Shown: positions 21,367 through 30,110 of the stretch, piece by piece
Numbering within the stretch: position 1 is the first letter of the stretch
How the letters are laid out: each line of letters starts with the position of its first letter
Program-made: the position numbers and the translations under genes
Notes under the pieces: model-generated
What the model saw: the letters and a program-made list of their open reading frames with translations, nothing else
Database searches by the model: none
What the model was told of the DNA's origin: nothing
NCBI GenBank assembly: GCA_018971725.1
Contig: JAGXAE010000007.1
Location: 1 to 35,003 of the forward strand
Reading direction: 5' to 3'
Length of the DNA stretch: 35,003 bases
From: Pseudomonadota bacterium
GTDB taxonomy: Bacteria; Pseudomonadota; Alphaproteobacteria; Acetobacterales; Acetobacteraceae

Positions 21367-23754
21367 ATGGCTGGTCTTTGGGGAAGCAGGGCGAAATCCG
21401 CCCTGCGTAACGTATGCTCTATGCGCAGTCTTTATATCGGCCTTGCTGGGGTTATGGTGGCGCCGGCCGCGTTCGCCCAAACCGTTCAGAACACGCCGGT
21501 TAATCTCGATCTCGGGTCGGTTCTCGCCACGGGCACGAACAACCCCACGAATCTCGTCAACACGCCCGGCACCGCACCGTATGAGTCTCCCTCCAAGGCG
21601 CCGCTGCATTCCATCCAGCCGACTTCGATGGTGGATAAGCACACCGTTGATAAACTGCTCACGGGCACGGAGAGCTACGCCGATATCGCTCGCCTGACGC
21701 CTTCCGTCAGCAACATCGACCCGAACGGCCCCGGCCTGTCCGAAACCTCCGGTCCTGTCATCCGTGGCTTCCAGGATGGTCAGTACAACATCACCTTCGA
21801 TGGCATTCCCTTCGGTGATTCCAACGATTTTACGCACCACTCCACTTCGTTCTTCACGAACGGCCTGCTGGGTCAGACAATTGTTGACCGCGGACCGGGT
21901 GGCGCGGACACGGTGGGTGACGCAACCTTCGGTGGCACTATTTCCCTGCGTACCATCAACCCGTCGCCCACGGCTAAGGCCACCATCAATAGCTCCTACG
22001 GCAGCTATGACACATCCGACAACAGCATCCGGCTGGACACAGGCGCCATCCCGTCCCTGAACGGTGCGTCTGGCGTGTTTGTGGCCGAGCATATCAAGAG
22101 CAATGGCGCTTTGACGAACGTCACGCAGGAGCGCACAAATTTCTTTGGCAAGGTGGTGATCCCGCTGAGCACCAGCACGACGTTGACCTTGATGGCCGAC
22201 CACAACCAAGTTTACCAGAACCCGCCATACGGCGCCACGCTTTCGCAGATGGCGAATCTGGGCTGGAATTATGGCCTTAGCGATAATCCGAATTCTCAGG
22301 CCTATTACCGCTATAATACCGACCATATCACGACCGATATGGAATATGCCGACCTGCAATCCGCCCTCGGCGATGGTTTCCTCTATGACGGCAAGATCTA
22401 CACCTACGCCTATTACCATCACGATCTGAACGGGGACGACCCGAACGACACGGGCCCGGACGGCGTTACGCAGGCAGTCGGCGCGGTTCCTAACGAAGTG
22501 GTTCTGACGCCGGGCGGCACGCCGATTGCTGGCGTTCCTGGTCAGACCTTCTTGATGGATTACCGTTCCGTCGGCACCATCCAGCGTCTGCAGAAAGAGT
22601 TCGGCTGGGGCGACATCAAGACCGGCTTCTGGTTCGACCATCAGGTGAACACGCGCTTCGTGCAGAACGTGTCGCTCACCAACGGCAACGCCATCAATTA
22701 CGACCCGTTGGACAGCAATGGTGGCTTGGTTACGCCGACCAACGATAACGGTTCCATCGAGCGCTTGCAGCACAACCAGCTTTACACCTTCCAGCCTTAT
22801 GGCGCTGTGGATTGGAAACCGATTGACGGGTTGACGCTGACGGCCGGTCTGAAATGGGCCTATTTCCGCCGCGCCATCGATGCGCCGGTGAACCAGAAAA
22901 CCGAGACTCTGACGGGCTACACCAAGAACTATCAGAAGCTGTTGCCCTCCTTCGATGCCAAGTACGCTTTCACGCCGAATCTGTCTGGTTATTTCCAGGC
23001 GGCCGAGGGCTTCCTGGCGCCGAACCTCAACACGTTCTATACGCAAGCGCTCACCAGCGAGAGCGTACGGCCGGAAAGCACCATCAACTTCCAGACAGGC
23101 TTTGCCTATCAGGATGCGCATTGGGCGCTGGGTGGCGATATATATAATATCCACTTCCAAAACTTTATCGACCATGCCAAGGAACAAGTTAACGGCACTG
23201 GTCCAAAGCAAGTCGTGTATTACAATGCTGGCGGCGTGATCTATCGCGGCGTTGAGGCTGAGGCGGCCTATAGCTTCGGCAACGGCGTCACGCTGTTTGG
23301 CAATGCTGGCTACAACCAAGCTTTCCAGACCTCGACCAACATCAAGATCACCAACGCCCCTCAGGGCACAGCCAATCTTGGCGCCATCTACAACGCTAAT
23401 GGCTTCTACGCTGCGATCGTCGATCAGTGGACCGGCGGTGAGTATAGCGGCAATACCGGCGTGAATGTCGCCAATAACGCGAATGAGGGTAGCCCTGCTG
23501 CCGGCAAGTCCCCTGGCGGCTGGTACGATCCGTATAACATCGTGAATGTCACGCTGGCCTATACCTTCAACCACGACAATCCTCACAAGGACCCGATCGA
23601 GGTGAAGCTGAATCTGGACAACATCACCAACCAGAAGCAGCTCATCTTCGATAACGGCACGAATGGCGCGGGCGATCTGCTCTACACCCGCCTGACCGGC
23701 TTTGCCGCCTTCGGTTCGGTGAGCGTGCCCATCGGCTACGGCTCTTCCCTGTAA
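21367..23754 (+). CDS. TonB-dependent outer-membrane receptor
   Basis: A 795-residue receptor that imports a scarce ligand across the outer membrane using TonB energy. It has a signal peptide ending at AFA (about residue 37), a plug domain at about 75-195 with DIARLTPSVSNID, GPVIRGFQDGQYNITFDGIPFGD and VDRGPGGADTVG, and a beta-barrel at about 210-795 rich in alternating aromatic and polar residues. The segment after the signal (VNLDLGSVLATG) could serve as the TonB box. The protein ends in PIGYGSSL and not in the aromatic residue usual for outer-membrane proteins. ATG 21367 has a good ribosome site; ATG 21421 would give a shorter signal. The genes that follow encode ExbB, ExbD and TonB, so it has its own energising complex. 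The ligand is unknown; an iron chelate is likely from the ABC genes downstream. Confidence 0.92.
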   Translation: MAGLWGSRAKSALRNVCSMRSLYIGLAGVMVAPAAFAQTVQNTPVNLDLGSVLATGTNNPTNLVNTPGTAPYESPSKAPLHSIQPTSMVDKHTVDKLLTGTESYADIARLTPSVSNIDPNGPGLSETSGPVIRGFQDGQYNITFDGIPFGDSNDFTHHSTSFFTNGLLGQTIVDRGPGGADTVGDATFGGTISLRTINPSPTAKATINSSYGSYDTSDNSIRLDTGAIPSLNGASGVFVAEHIKSNGALTNVTQERTNFFGKVVIPLSTSTTLTLMADHNQVYQNPPYGATLSQMANLGWNYGLSDNPNSQAYYRYNTDHITTDMEYADLQSALGDGFLYDGKIYTYAYYHHDLNGDDPNDTGPDGVTQAVGAVPNEVVLTPGGTPIAGVPGQTFLMDYRSVGTIQRLQKEFGWGDIKTGFWFDHQVNTRFVQNVSLTNGNAINYDPLDSNGGLVTPTNDNGSIERLQHNQLYTFQPYGAVDWKPIDGLTLTAGLKWAYFRRAIDAPVNQKTETLTGYTKNYQKLLPSFDAKYAFTPNLSGYFQAAEGFLAPNLNTFYTQALTSESVRPESTINFQTGFAYQDAHWALGGDIYNIHFQNFIDHAKEQVNGTGPKQVVYYNAGGVIYRGVEAEAAYSFGNGVTLFGNAGYNQAFQTSTNIKITNAPQGTANLGAIYNANGFYAAIVDQWTGGEYSGNTGVNVANNANEGSPAAGKSPGGWYDPYNIVNVTLAYTFNHDNPHKDPIEVKLNLDNITNQKQLIFDNGTNGAGDLLYTRLTGFAAFGSVSVPIGYGSSL

Positions 23755-23770
23755 GCTACGAGGAATTCAT

Positions 23771-23794
23771 GATGCCGCCCTGCGGGGCGGCATC
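23771..23794 (+). terminator. Strong hairpin after the TonB receptor, no U-tract
   Basis: A perfect 10-bp stem, GATGCCGCCC (23771-23780) and GGGCGGCATC (23785-23794), with loop TGCG lies 17 bases after the receptor stop codon. Because no run of T follows, it is more likely to protect the receptor mRNA from 3' decay or to reduce read-through than to terminate fully. It would help the receptor outnumber the downstream ExbB/ExbD/TonB proteins. Confidence 0.55.
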
Positions 23795-23805
23795 CCACCC
23801 CGCAC

Positions 23806-23836
23806 TGACACGGATTTGTCACACATCGCGATGTCA
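23806..23836. promoter_or_regulatory. Palindromic cluster upstream of exbB
   Basis: TGACA and TGTCA form an inverted repeat with six-base spacer (23806-23821), a second TGTCA follows at 23832-23836, and between them is a perfect 12-bp palindrome ACATCGCGATGT (23823-23834). This sits 40-70 bases before the exbB start and may be an operator for a second promoter within the operon. No regulator is assigned. Confidence 0.35.
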
Positions 23837-23874
23837 TCCTGGTGTAACGCGGGCGAGATAAAGGAGTTTTTGAC

Positions 23875-24552
23875 GTGACGCTGAAATATATCATCTATCT
23901 GGCCAATTATTCCGACGGCATTTTATACGTGCTGGCGGCTTTGCTGCTTGTGGCTCTTGCGGTCCTCATTGACCGTTTTTGGTCTTTGCGCAGCACAATC
24001 CTGCGTGGCCAGTCGGTGATCCGCGCTGCCGCCGGGCTGCCGGTGCTCCGCCAGGGCGAGTTGAAAAATCTTCTGCAACTGGCAAAAAATTTGCCGGAGG
24101 CGGCGTTGGTGGATACCGCCATGCAGTATCTCGACACCACGAGCCCGGAGGCCATGGCCAGCCGGCTGGATGAAACGATCATGCTGATCGCCCCGTCTCT
24201 GGACCGCCGCTTATGGGTACTCGATACCGTTGTTACCCTGGCGCCGCTTATGGGCTTGTTCGGCACGATCATCGGCATGTTCCATGCGTTTAACGTGCTG
24301 GCGCAGCCGGGCCATGCACCGGCGGAAGTCACTGGCGGTGTTGCTGACGCGCTGGTTGCCACCGCCTTTGGTTTGTTCATCGCCATGCTGGGCCTTGCTG
24401 GTTTCAATGCGCTCTCCAACCAGGTGCGCCTCGTTGTTCATCAGTTAGACTCGCTGAAGACGATGATTGTGAACCGTACCGGCAACGTATCCGCGATGCC
24501 CGTCAACCGAGCTGTGAATATGCAGGGCCACGCCCACTTCGCGGCCGTTTAG
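23875..24552 (+). CDS. exbB: ExbB-type proton channel subunit
   Basis: A 225-residue inner-membrane protein of the ExbB/TolQ/MotA family with three membrane helices, at about 13-32, 112-140 and 155-178. The signature region LDTVVTLAPLMGLFGTIIGMFHAF and the later GGVADALVATAFGLFIAM are the family's channel-forming helices. With ExbD it uses the proton gradient to energise TonB. Translation starts at GTG 23875, with AAGGAG eight bases upstream. The C-terminus beyond residue 195 is a short tail without clear homology. The gene is followed after seven bases by exbD, so the pair is co-expressed. Confidence 0.93.
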   Translation: MTLKYIIYLANYSDGILYVLAALLLVALAVLIDRFWSLRSTILRGQSVIRAAAGLPVLRQGELKNLLQLAKNLPEAALVDTAMQYLDTTSPEAMASRLDETIMLIAPSLDRRLWVLDTVVTLAPLMGLFGTIIGMFHAFNVLAQPGHAPAEVTGGVADALVATAFGLFIAMLGLAGFNALSNQVRLVVHQLDSLKTMIVNRTGNVSAMPVNRAVNMQGHAHFAAV

Positions 24553-24559
24553 CACTGCC

Positions 24560-24970
24560 ATGGACATGCGCTATTTTGAACGCCGCAAGGCGCGCATCGA
24601 GATCATCCCGATGATCGACGTGATGTTGTTCCTGCTTGTGTTTTTCATCATCGTCACGCTGCAGATGATTCCCGATGCCGGAGTTACCATGCAGTTGCCC
24701 ACCAGCTCGCAATCGCAAAATCTGCCGCATCCAAAATTCACGGTGAACGTGCTGGCGGACGGTACAATCAAGGTCAAAGACAAGGTGATGACACCGGACC
24801 AGTTGACCGCGATGTTCCAGGCTGATGGCGCGCCAGGCAAGACAGAGGTGACCATCGCCGCTGATAAGACTTCGGCCTTTCAGCATTTCATGACTGTGAT
24901 CGACGCGGCGCGCAAAGCGAATGTCACGGATATCGGTATTGCCGCACAGCCCGTGCCGGCTGGTCCCTGA
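24560..24970 (+). CDS. exbD: ExbD-type proton channel subunit
   Basis: A 136-residue protein with one N-terminal membrane helix (about 15-37) and a periplasmic domain. Asp20 in IIPMIDVMLFLLVFFII is in the position of the functionally essential membrane aspartate of E. coli ExbD. The periplasmic part keeps the pattern of a short strand (FTVNVLADGTIKV), then a region corresponding to the VTIAADKTSAFQHFMTVIDAARKANV helix-strand unit that ends such proteins. It partners ExbB and TonB encoded on either side. Spacing to tonB is 13 bases. Confidence 0.93.
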   Translation: MDMRYFERRKARIEIIPMIDVMLFLLVFFIIVTLQMIPDAGVTMQLPTSSQSQNLPHPKFTVNVLADGTIKVKDKVMTPDQLTAMFQADGAPGKTEVTIAADKTSAFQHFMTVIDAARKANVTDIGIAAQPVPAGP

Positions 24971-24983
24971 TAGGCGCAGTGTG

Positions 24984-25736
24984 ATGAATCCTGCCGGAAA
25001 TTGGGCGGCGCCAAGCCAAGAAAACCGCCGTTTCATGGTTGCCATCGGCATCAGCCTGCTGCTTGAAGGGGCGGCTTTGGGCTTGTTTCTGCCAAGCCTC
25101 GCACAGCACCAGCCGCCGCCCGCGCTTAAGCAGTCGGTGATAAAGATCTCGGTACAACAGCCGCCGAAGCCGCCAGCACCCAAGCCGCCGCCGCCCAAGC
25201 CCGTGGTGCCGCCAAAGCCGGTGCCCAAGCCGCCGCCGCCCAAGCCCGTGCCAGCCCCGGCATTGCCTAAGCCGCCGCCCGTGCCGCCGCCACCGCGCCC
25301 TGCACGGCATGTCGTGCCGCGCCATATCGTGCCGCCACGGCCGGTGGCCCCGCCGCCGCCTAAGCCAGTGCCGGTAGTGCCGCCTACACCGCCCGCGCCG
25401 GTACTTCCGCCTGCGCCTTCGCTCGGCCAAGTGGACGCGTTTCGTCTGGCCATGCGCAGCGCGGTACAGGCGGTAGCGGGTGAGGTTTACCCAAAAGCGT
25501 CGCAGATGGCGCATGAGAGCGGGACGCCGGAGGTGAGCTTCATCTACCGGAACGGTGTTGTGGCAGATATCAGGCTGGCCCAATCGAGCGGCTATCCTTT
25601 GCTGGACGACGCGGCGATGCGGGCGGCGCGGATCGCGCATTATCCCCCGCCGCCACCTGGTTTTGCCGGCCGGACCTATACCGTCACCGTCGCGGTGATA
25701 TTCCAAATGGCCGCGCCCAGCATCGATGCCGATTAA
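24984..25736 (+). CDS. tonB: TonB energy-transducing protein
   Basis: The 250-residue protein links the ExbB-ExbD motor to the receptor. A membrane anchor at about 16-35 is followed by a proline-lysine rich spacer (about 45-145) that spans the periplasm, and a C-terminal TonB domain (about 155-245) with YPKASQMAHESGTPEVSFIYRNG, then the LDDAAMRAARIAHYPPPPP segment and TYTVTVAVIF. I start at ATG 24984, which leaves 13 bases after exbD. The ribosome site is weak, so coupling to exbD translation is likely. The spacer encodes a 27-base duplication noted separately. It is the last of the energy-transduction genes before the ABC importer. Confidence 0.92.
   Translation: MNPAGNWAAPSQENRRFMVAIGISLLLEGAALGLFLPSLAQHQPPPALKQSVIKISVQQPPKPPAPKPPPPKPVVPPKPVPKPPPPKPVPAPALPKPPPVPPPPRPARHVVPRHIVPPRPVAPPPPKPVPVVPPTPPAPVLPPAPSLGQVDAFRLAMRSAVQAVAGEVYPKASQMAHESGTPEVSFIYRNGVVADIRLAQSSGYPLLDDAAMRAARIAHYPPPPPGFAGRTYTVTVAVIFQMAAPSIDAD
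25179..25250 (+). repeat. 27-bp exact direct repeat in the TonB proline-rich spacer
   Basis: The same 27 bases occur at 25179-25205 and 25224-25250, with a 45-base (15-codon) period. They encode the Pro-Lys repeats of the spacer. The exact identity at DNA level suggests recent slippage-type duplication that lengthens the periplasm-spanning arm. Confidence 0.8.
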
Positions 25737-25774
25737 GCCCTCCGCTTTGGTCGAGTTTTGGAGAAAATTTCGAG

Positions 25775-26791
25775 ATGCGTAAGCTCTTCGCAAGCGCCTT
25801 TGCCGTCATCGTCGCGGTTGTGGCCGTTCTGCTGCTTTGGCCGGCGCCTCAACCCGGGCTCGTGATTTACTCTGGGTTGGATTACGGCCCTGCTGTCGCC
25901 GCGGCCTTCATGAAGGAAACGGGCGTCAAGGTCAGCATCGTGCGGCTGGCCACGGGCAGCCTGCTGGCCCGCATCGTGGCACAGGGCAACCACCCGGATT
26001 GGGATATCGGCTGGTTCGACGGTGCGACCGCCGCCGCGGCGCTGGATAAGGACAACCTGCTGGCGCGTAACCTGCCCGCGCCATCTAACCTCACGCCGGT
26101 TGGAAAGAGCCTGTTGAGTGCCGATGGCTCTTATATTCCCACCGGGCTTACGTTGGCAGGTGTTTTTATTTCCGATCCGTCACGGCTGCCCACCGCGCCA
26201 TCCGCCTGGAATGATCTACTTTTGCCGGCTTATAAAAATCAGGTCGGCATGAACGACCCTTCGATCTCCGGCCCCACCTTCCCGATGCTGGCGGGAATGT
26301 TGGACAATGCGGGCGGCTGGCCGCAAGGCCAAAACTTCTTGTTGGCGCTTAAGGCCAACGGCCTGCATATGTTCGATAAGAACGACACCACCCTGGCGGC
26401 CTTACAATCGCAGGCCATCAGCCTTGCCATTGTGCAGTCATCGGCAGCAATTTTCTATGCTTCGCATCACCCCGGGCTGCGGGTCACGATTCCCAGCCCA
26501 GCCTATGTTTTGCCAAACGTCATGGTGGAAGCCGCGGGGTTGGATGCCCGGCGGCAGAAGCTGGCGGCGCGTTTCATGGCCTTCGTGATGCGGCCGGATA
26601 TCCAGCGGCTCCGGCAAACCAATGGCGAGGCTGATGGCGATTATTGGCCCATCACGCAAAACGCCCCGGCGCCGCTGCCTGGCATGCCGGATCTCGCCGG
26701 CATCAAAACAATCACGCTCAACCCGGTGCAGTGGGGCGGCTTGGAAAACACCATCAATGCCTGGTTCGCCCGGATGATGTCCGGCGCATGA
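25775..26791 (+). CDS. ABC importer substrate-binding protein, ferric family
   Basis: A 338-residue extracellular solute-binding protein of the FbpA/AfuA type, which captures a ligand in the periplasm for the permease encoded next. Residues 1-24 are a hydrophobic signal segment, with no clean lipobox or A-x-A cleavage site, so it may remain membrane anchored. The body starts with LVIYSGLDYGPAVAAAFMKETGVKV, the family opening, and contains PTAPSAWNDLLLPAYKNQVGMNDPSISGPTF, the usual hinge region. The adjacent tyrosine pair that binds iron in classical FbpA is not obvious here, so another ligand (phosphonate, thiamine-like) or another form of iron is possible. The ATG has GGAG about 12 bases upstream. 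The permease start overlaps its stop codon. Confidence 0.82.
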   Translation: MRKLFASAFAVIVAVVAVLLLWPAPQPGLVIYSGLDYGPAVAAAFMKETGVKVSIVRLATGSLLARIVAQGNHPDWDIGWFDGATAAAALDKDNLLARNLPAPSNLTPVGKSLLSADGSYIPTGLTLAGVFISDPSRLPTAPSAWNDLLLPAYKNQVGMNDPSISGPTFPMLAGMLDNAGGWPQGQNFLLALKANGLHMFDKNDTTLAALQSQAISLAIVQSSAAIFYASHHPGLRVTIPSPAYVLPNVMVEAAGLDARRQKLAARFMAFVMRPDIQRLRQTNGEADGDYWPITQNAPAPLPGMPDLAGIKTITLNPVQWGGLENTINAWFARMMSGA

Positions 26792-28338
26792 GGTTTTTGC
26801 GCGGTCTGGTATTGCTGCTGCTGACGCTGCTGTTTGTCTATCCATTAGCGCGGCTGTTGCTTCTGCCTTTGGCCGCAGGCGCGGTCTCCATGGAAAGCTG
26901 GAGGCCGCTTCTCAATTCCGTCGCGTTCGCGCTTATTACGGGCTTTATTGTGGCACCGCTGGGCGCGATGGCGGCGCAAGCGCTGGAGACCAAGGCTGGT
27001 TACGCGGTACGCGCACTTGGGCTTGGGCTATGGGTGTTGTTTTTCACCCCCGGCTACGTGCTCACCACCGGCTGGCTGGTGGTGTTCACCAATCCGCTGC
27101 TGCGTAATGGATTATTCGGCCAGTTATTCCTTGGCCCGGCGGGGCTCGTGTTTCTCTATATCCTGAAAGCTTTGCCGTTTGCTGTGTTCGTCGCCCGCAG
27201 CACTTTTGCGGGTGCCAGCGCCACGTTGCGCGAAGCCGCGTTGGTTCTGCGCTTGCCGGCATGGCGGCGGCTGGGGCTCGCCTTGCGCCTTGCCTTGCCT
27301 GCCATGGCGGCGGCTTTCACCATCGCGGCCATTGAGACAATGCAGGAGTTCGGTATCCCCGCCACTTTAGGTGTGACCGCGAAAATCCCCATCCTGACCT
27401 ATGCCATCTATGAGCGGCTGAATACCACGCCAACAGATTTCACCGGCGCTGCGATGTTGTGCTGGTGGCTTATCGGCAGCGCCGCCATGCTGGCCGTGTT
27501 GCAAACCGCCATCCAGCGGCGGTTTCAAGCCGCGCTGGTGCATGGCAAGGCGCGCCGGGTGCTGCCAATGCGTCCTGGTGCCTTGGGGCAGGCGGCTTTG
27601 GCATTCGCCGCTCTCTTGCTCTGGGTGGCTGGCATCGCGGGGCCGATATTGGCGTTGGGCAGCGATGCATTGCAGGGTTCGCCGTTGGATTTACACGTGC
27701 TGTCCGCGATATCGCGCTCTCTGGGCTATGGCGTGCTTGCCGCCACGCTGGCGCTGGGCGCCGCGCTGTTTTTGTTCAAGCTGCAACGTGGCCGTTCGGC
27801 CTGGTTTACGGTGGCGGTGCAGAGCGGACTCACGGCCAATATGGCGGTTCCCGGCCTGGTGCTGGGAGCAGGCTATGTTGTGGCGTTCAATAACGATTTT
27901 CTGCCTCTCTACGGCACCACTTTGCTGCTGGTCATCGCCTATGCGGCGGGCGCTCTGCCTGTGGCTGCCCGGCTGCTTGACGGCGCCATGGCCCAGCTCG
28001 ATTCAAAATTGGACGAAGCGGCGCGGATTTTCGGCTTGAAGCTGCAAACGCGCCTCATCGATATCGAAGCCGCCTTGCTCATTCGTCCCGGTCTTTATGC
28101 CTGGTTGCTGGTTGTGGGGGCCGTGATGTTCGAATTGCCGGTCTCGGAATTGCTTTACGTCCCGGGACAGACGCCGCTTGGCGTCGCGATTGTGTCGGCG
28201 GACATGATGGCAAATTACAGCCAGGCGGCGCAGTTGGCCCTGCTTGCCATGGCTACTCTGGCCGGTTTGGCGGCGGCGCTGAACATGGCGCTGCGCCTTG
28301 CCCATGCGCCCAGCCTGCAGGCCAGGAGCGGGGCATGA
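26788..28338 (+). CDS. ABC importer permease, FbpB-like fused two-domain form
   Basis: A 516-residue inner-membrane protein of about twelve helices, made of two tandem binding-protein-dependent permease domains. Each half carries an EAA-type loop that docks the ATPase: LREAALVLRLPAWRRLG at about residues 147-163 in the first half and LDEAARIFGLKLQTRL in the second. The duplicated layout is that of FbpB/ThiP-type iron and thiamine permeases. ATG 26788 overlaps the binding protein stop (ATGA), and its own stop overlaps the ATPase start in the same way, so the three proteins are translationally coupled. The frame is open upstream inside the binding protein gene but has no meaning there. Confidence 0.92.
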   Translation: MRFLRGLVLLLLTLLFVYPLARLLLLPLAAGAVSMESWRPLLNSVAFALITGFIVAPLGAMAAQALETKAGYAVRALGLGLWVLFFTPGYVLTTGWLVVFTNPLLRNGLFGQLFLGPAGLVFLYILKALPFAVFVARSTFAGASATLREAALVLRLPAWRRLGLALRLALPAMAAAFTIAAIETMQEFGIPATLGVTAKIPILTYAIYERLNTTPTDFTGAAMLCWWLIGSAAMLAVLQTAIQRRFQAALVHGKARRVLPMRPGALGQAALAFAALLLWVAGIAGPILALGSDALQGSPLDLHVLSAISRSLGYGVLAATLALGAALFLFKLQRGRSAWFTVAVQSGLTANMAVPGLVLGAGYVVAFNNDFLPLYGTTLLLVIAYAAGALPVAARLLDGAMAQLDSKLDEAARIFGLKLQTRLIDIEAALLIRPGLYAWLLVVGAVMFELPVSELLYVPGQTPLGVAIVSADMMANYSQAAQLALLAMATLAGLAAALNMALRLAHAPSLQARSGA

Positions 28339-29396
28339 CCCTTAGCCTTGAGATTATCAACGCAACGCGCCGCCTTGGCGGCCGGGCCGTGCTGCGCTGC
28401 ATCGACCTGTCTCTTGAGGAAGGGCAGTTTCTGGTGCTTGCCGGTGAGTCCGGCTCCGGCAAGACGACCATGCTGCGCATGATCGCGGGGCTTGATCGCG
28501 CTGATGCCGGGTGCATCAAAATCGCTGGTGCGATGGTGGACGATGCCGCGCGGATATTCGTGCCCGCTGAACGCCGTGGGCTGGGCATGGTGTTTCAGGA
28601 TTTTGCCCTGTGGCCGCATCTCAGCTGCCTGGAGAATGTGGCGCTGGCGCTGCCCTCCGGCACGCCCAAACGCAACCAGGCCGCTCTGGCGCTGCTGGAC
28701 CGCCTGGGTGTTGCCGCGGTGGCGTCGCGCCGCCCGGCGCTGCTCTCAGGCGGGCAGCAGCAGCGCGTAGGCATCGCCCGCGCCTTGGCAAGCCGCCCGC
28801 GGCTGTTGTTGTTGGACGAACCGCTTTCCAGCCTGGACCTCGAAAGCCGGGAGATGCTGCGCGAGGAGCTGCGGGAAACCGTGCGGGCCACTGGCATCTC
28901 CGCCGTTCTGGTCAGCCATGATCCCGAGGATTGCTGGAAGCTCGCGGATAAGGTCGCGATTTTGGAGAATGGCATTATTCGCCAGCAAGGCGCGCCATCC
29001 TTACTTTGGCAGACGCCTGGCTCCTCTTATATCGCTCGTTTCACTGGCGCCTTGGGGGGTACTAGCGTGCCTTTCGCGGTGCGGGACGGGGTTCCGGTGC
29101 TGGAATTGGGCGGCCTGACTCTTATGCCCTGCGGCTCTGCGCCAAAGAGCCAACAGGCGCGGCTTTTCTGGCGTGGCGATGCCGTGCGCCCGGCTCTGAA
29201 CGGCACGGGCATTTCCGCCGAGGCCATCGGGGTGAATTTTGAGGCGGGACGGTTTCATGTACGCTGGCGCCTCGCAGGCCCGGATCTGGTCCTGAGCGGT
29301 TATTGCCCATCGCCTGTACCGCTTGGGCCGCAGACCATCAGCGTCGACCCCGGCGGGTTATTTTTGTTTGACGAGACAGGAGCAGACGACACGTGA
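28335..29396 (+). CDS. ABC importer ATP-binding protein, FbpC-like
   Basis: A 353-residue ATPase with Walker A GESGSGKT (about 37-44), the Q-loop in GMVFQDFALWPH, signature LLSGGQQQRVGIARAL, Walker B LLLLDEPLSSLD and switch His in VSHDPEDCW. After residue 245 comes a C-terminal TOBE-like beta domain that typically senses the substrate or regulates transport in the CysA/PotA/FbpC group. It energises the adjoining two-domain permease. Overlaps with the permease gene (ATGA) and with the next gene (GTGA) place it firmly inside one translational unit. Substrate is the same question as for the binding protein; iron is favoured by the TonB receptor and the E-x-x-E membrane protein nearby. Confidence 0.92.
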   Translation: MTLSLEIINATRRLGGRAVLRCIDLSLEEGQFLVLAGESGSGKTTMLRMIAGLDRADAGCIKIAGAMVDDAARIFVPAERRGLGMVFQDFALWPHLSCLENVALALPSGTPKRNQAALALLDRLGVAAVASRRPALLSGGQQQRVGIARALASRPRLLLLDEPLSSLDLESREMLREELRETVRATGISAVLVSHDPEDCWKLADKVAILENGIIRQQGAPSLLWQTPGSSYIARFTGALGGTSVPFAVRDGVPVLELGGLTLMPCGSAPKSQQARLFWRGDAVRPALNGTGISAEAIGVNFEAGRFHVRWRLAGPDLVLSGYCPSPVPLGPQTISVDPGGLFLFDETGADDT

Positions 29397-30109
29397 CGGC
29401 CATACTTATCGCGACATTTCTCACCGCTTCGGTCGAATGGGTGGAAGCCTACACCATCATTCTGGCGGTGGCGCTTTCCATTGGCTGGCGCCGCGCGCTT
29501 CAAGCCGCTGGCGCCGCGCTGCTGGCTCTGGCCGCCTTAACCGCCGTAGGCAGCTTTCTGCTGACCCGCATTCACGATCTCGCCATTCTGCAGTTCGTCA
29601 TTGGTGTGTTTCTCACTTTGTTCGGCGTGCGCTGGCTGGGCAAGGCGGTGGCGCGTGGCGCCGGGCTGAAGAAGCTGCATGACGAGGATGCCGAGTTCGC
29701 TGCCTTGCAGGCGCGTGCCGACATTCATGATGCCAAAGCAGCCTGGTTCATCGCCTTCAACGGCATGTTGCTGGAAGGGCTGGAGGTCTGGCTGATCGTC
29801 GTGGCGCTGGGGGTGCAGACGCACCACACGGTCGCCGCCGCCTGCGCGGCGCTGCTGGCCCTGGGCGCTGTGGCCGCTGCCGGCATGGTGCTCCGCAAGC
29901 CCTTGGCCCGCGTGCCGGAAAACGCCATTAAATTCACGGTCAGCGCTGCGGTACTCAGCTTCGGCAGCTACTGGATTCTAGAATCGCTTGGCTACGCCTG
30001 GCCTTTGGGCGATGCCACGTTGCTGGCGTTGTTCATTTTCTACCTGCTTGGCGGGCTGGCGCTCATCCGCCTCTATACCGCCAAGCCCAGCGCCGCGAAG
30101 GTGATTTGA
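29393..30109 (+). CDS. Membrane protein with paired E-x-x-E motifs
   Basis: A 238-residue protein with about seven hydrophobic helices, resembling an uncharacterised conserved membrane family (COG4280-like). The first helix has Glu15 and Glu18 in SVEWVEAYTIIL, and the middle helix has Glu128 and Glu131 in LLEGLEVWLIVVALG. This repeats at internal spacing like the two REXXE motifs of the iron permease Ftr1/EfeU, but the leading arginine is absent from both. A hydrophilic loop with HDEDAEF lies between the halves. The GTG start overlaps the ATPase stop codon, so it belongs to the same operon. A metal-transport role, most simply iron, is inferred from the glutamate pairs and context; no enzyme motif is present. 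Confidence 0.75.
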   Translation: MTAILIATFLTASVEWVEAYTIILAVALSIGWRRALQAAGAALLALAALTAVGSFLLTRIHDLAILQFVIGVFLTLFGVRWLGKAVARGAGLKKLHDEDAEFAALQARADIHDAKAAWFIAFNGMLLEGLEVWLIVVALGVQTHHTVAAACAALLALGAVAAAGMVLRKPLARVPENAIKFTVSAAVLSFGSYWILESLGYAWPLGDATLLALFIFYLLGGLALIRLYTAKPSAAKVI

Positions 30110-30110
30110 T

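Noticed and set aside
21346-23586. A 746-codon open frame on the minus strand opposite the TonB receptor
   Set aside because: It is a mirror of strong codon bias in the receptor gene. The translation is rich in V, R, I and G with no domain, and the receptor on the plus strand is unmistakable.
25150-25420. CCG-rich repetitive DNA considered as a CRISPR-like or satellite repeat
   Set aside because: It lies within the tonB reading frame and encodes the Pro-Lys spacer; there are no regular spacers.
24503-25453. Minus-strand frame with long glycine-rich repeats opposite tonB
   Set aside because: The glycine runs are just the complement of the CCG-rich proline codons of the TonB spacer.
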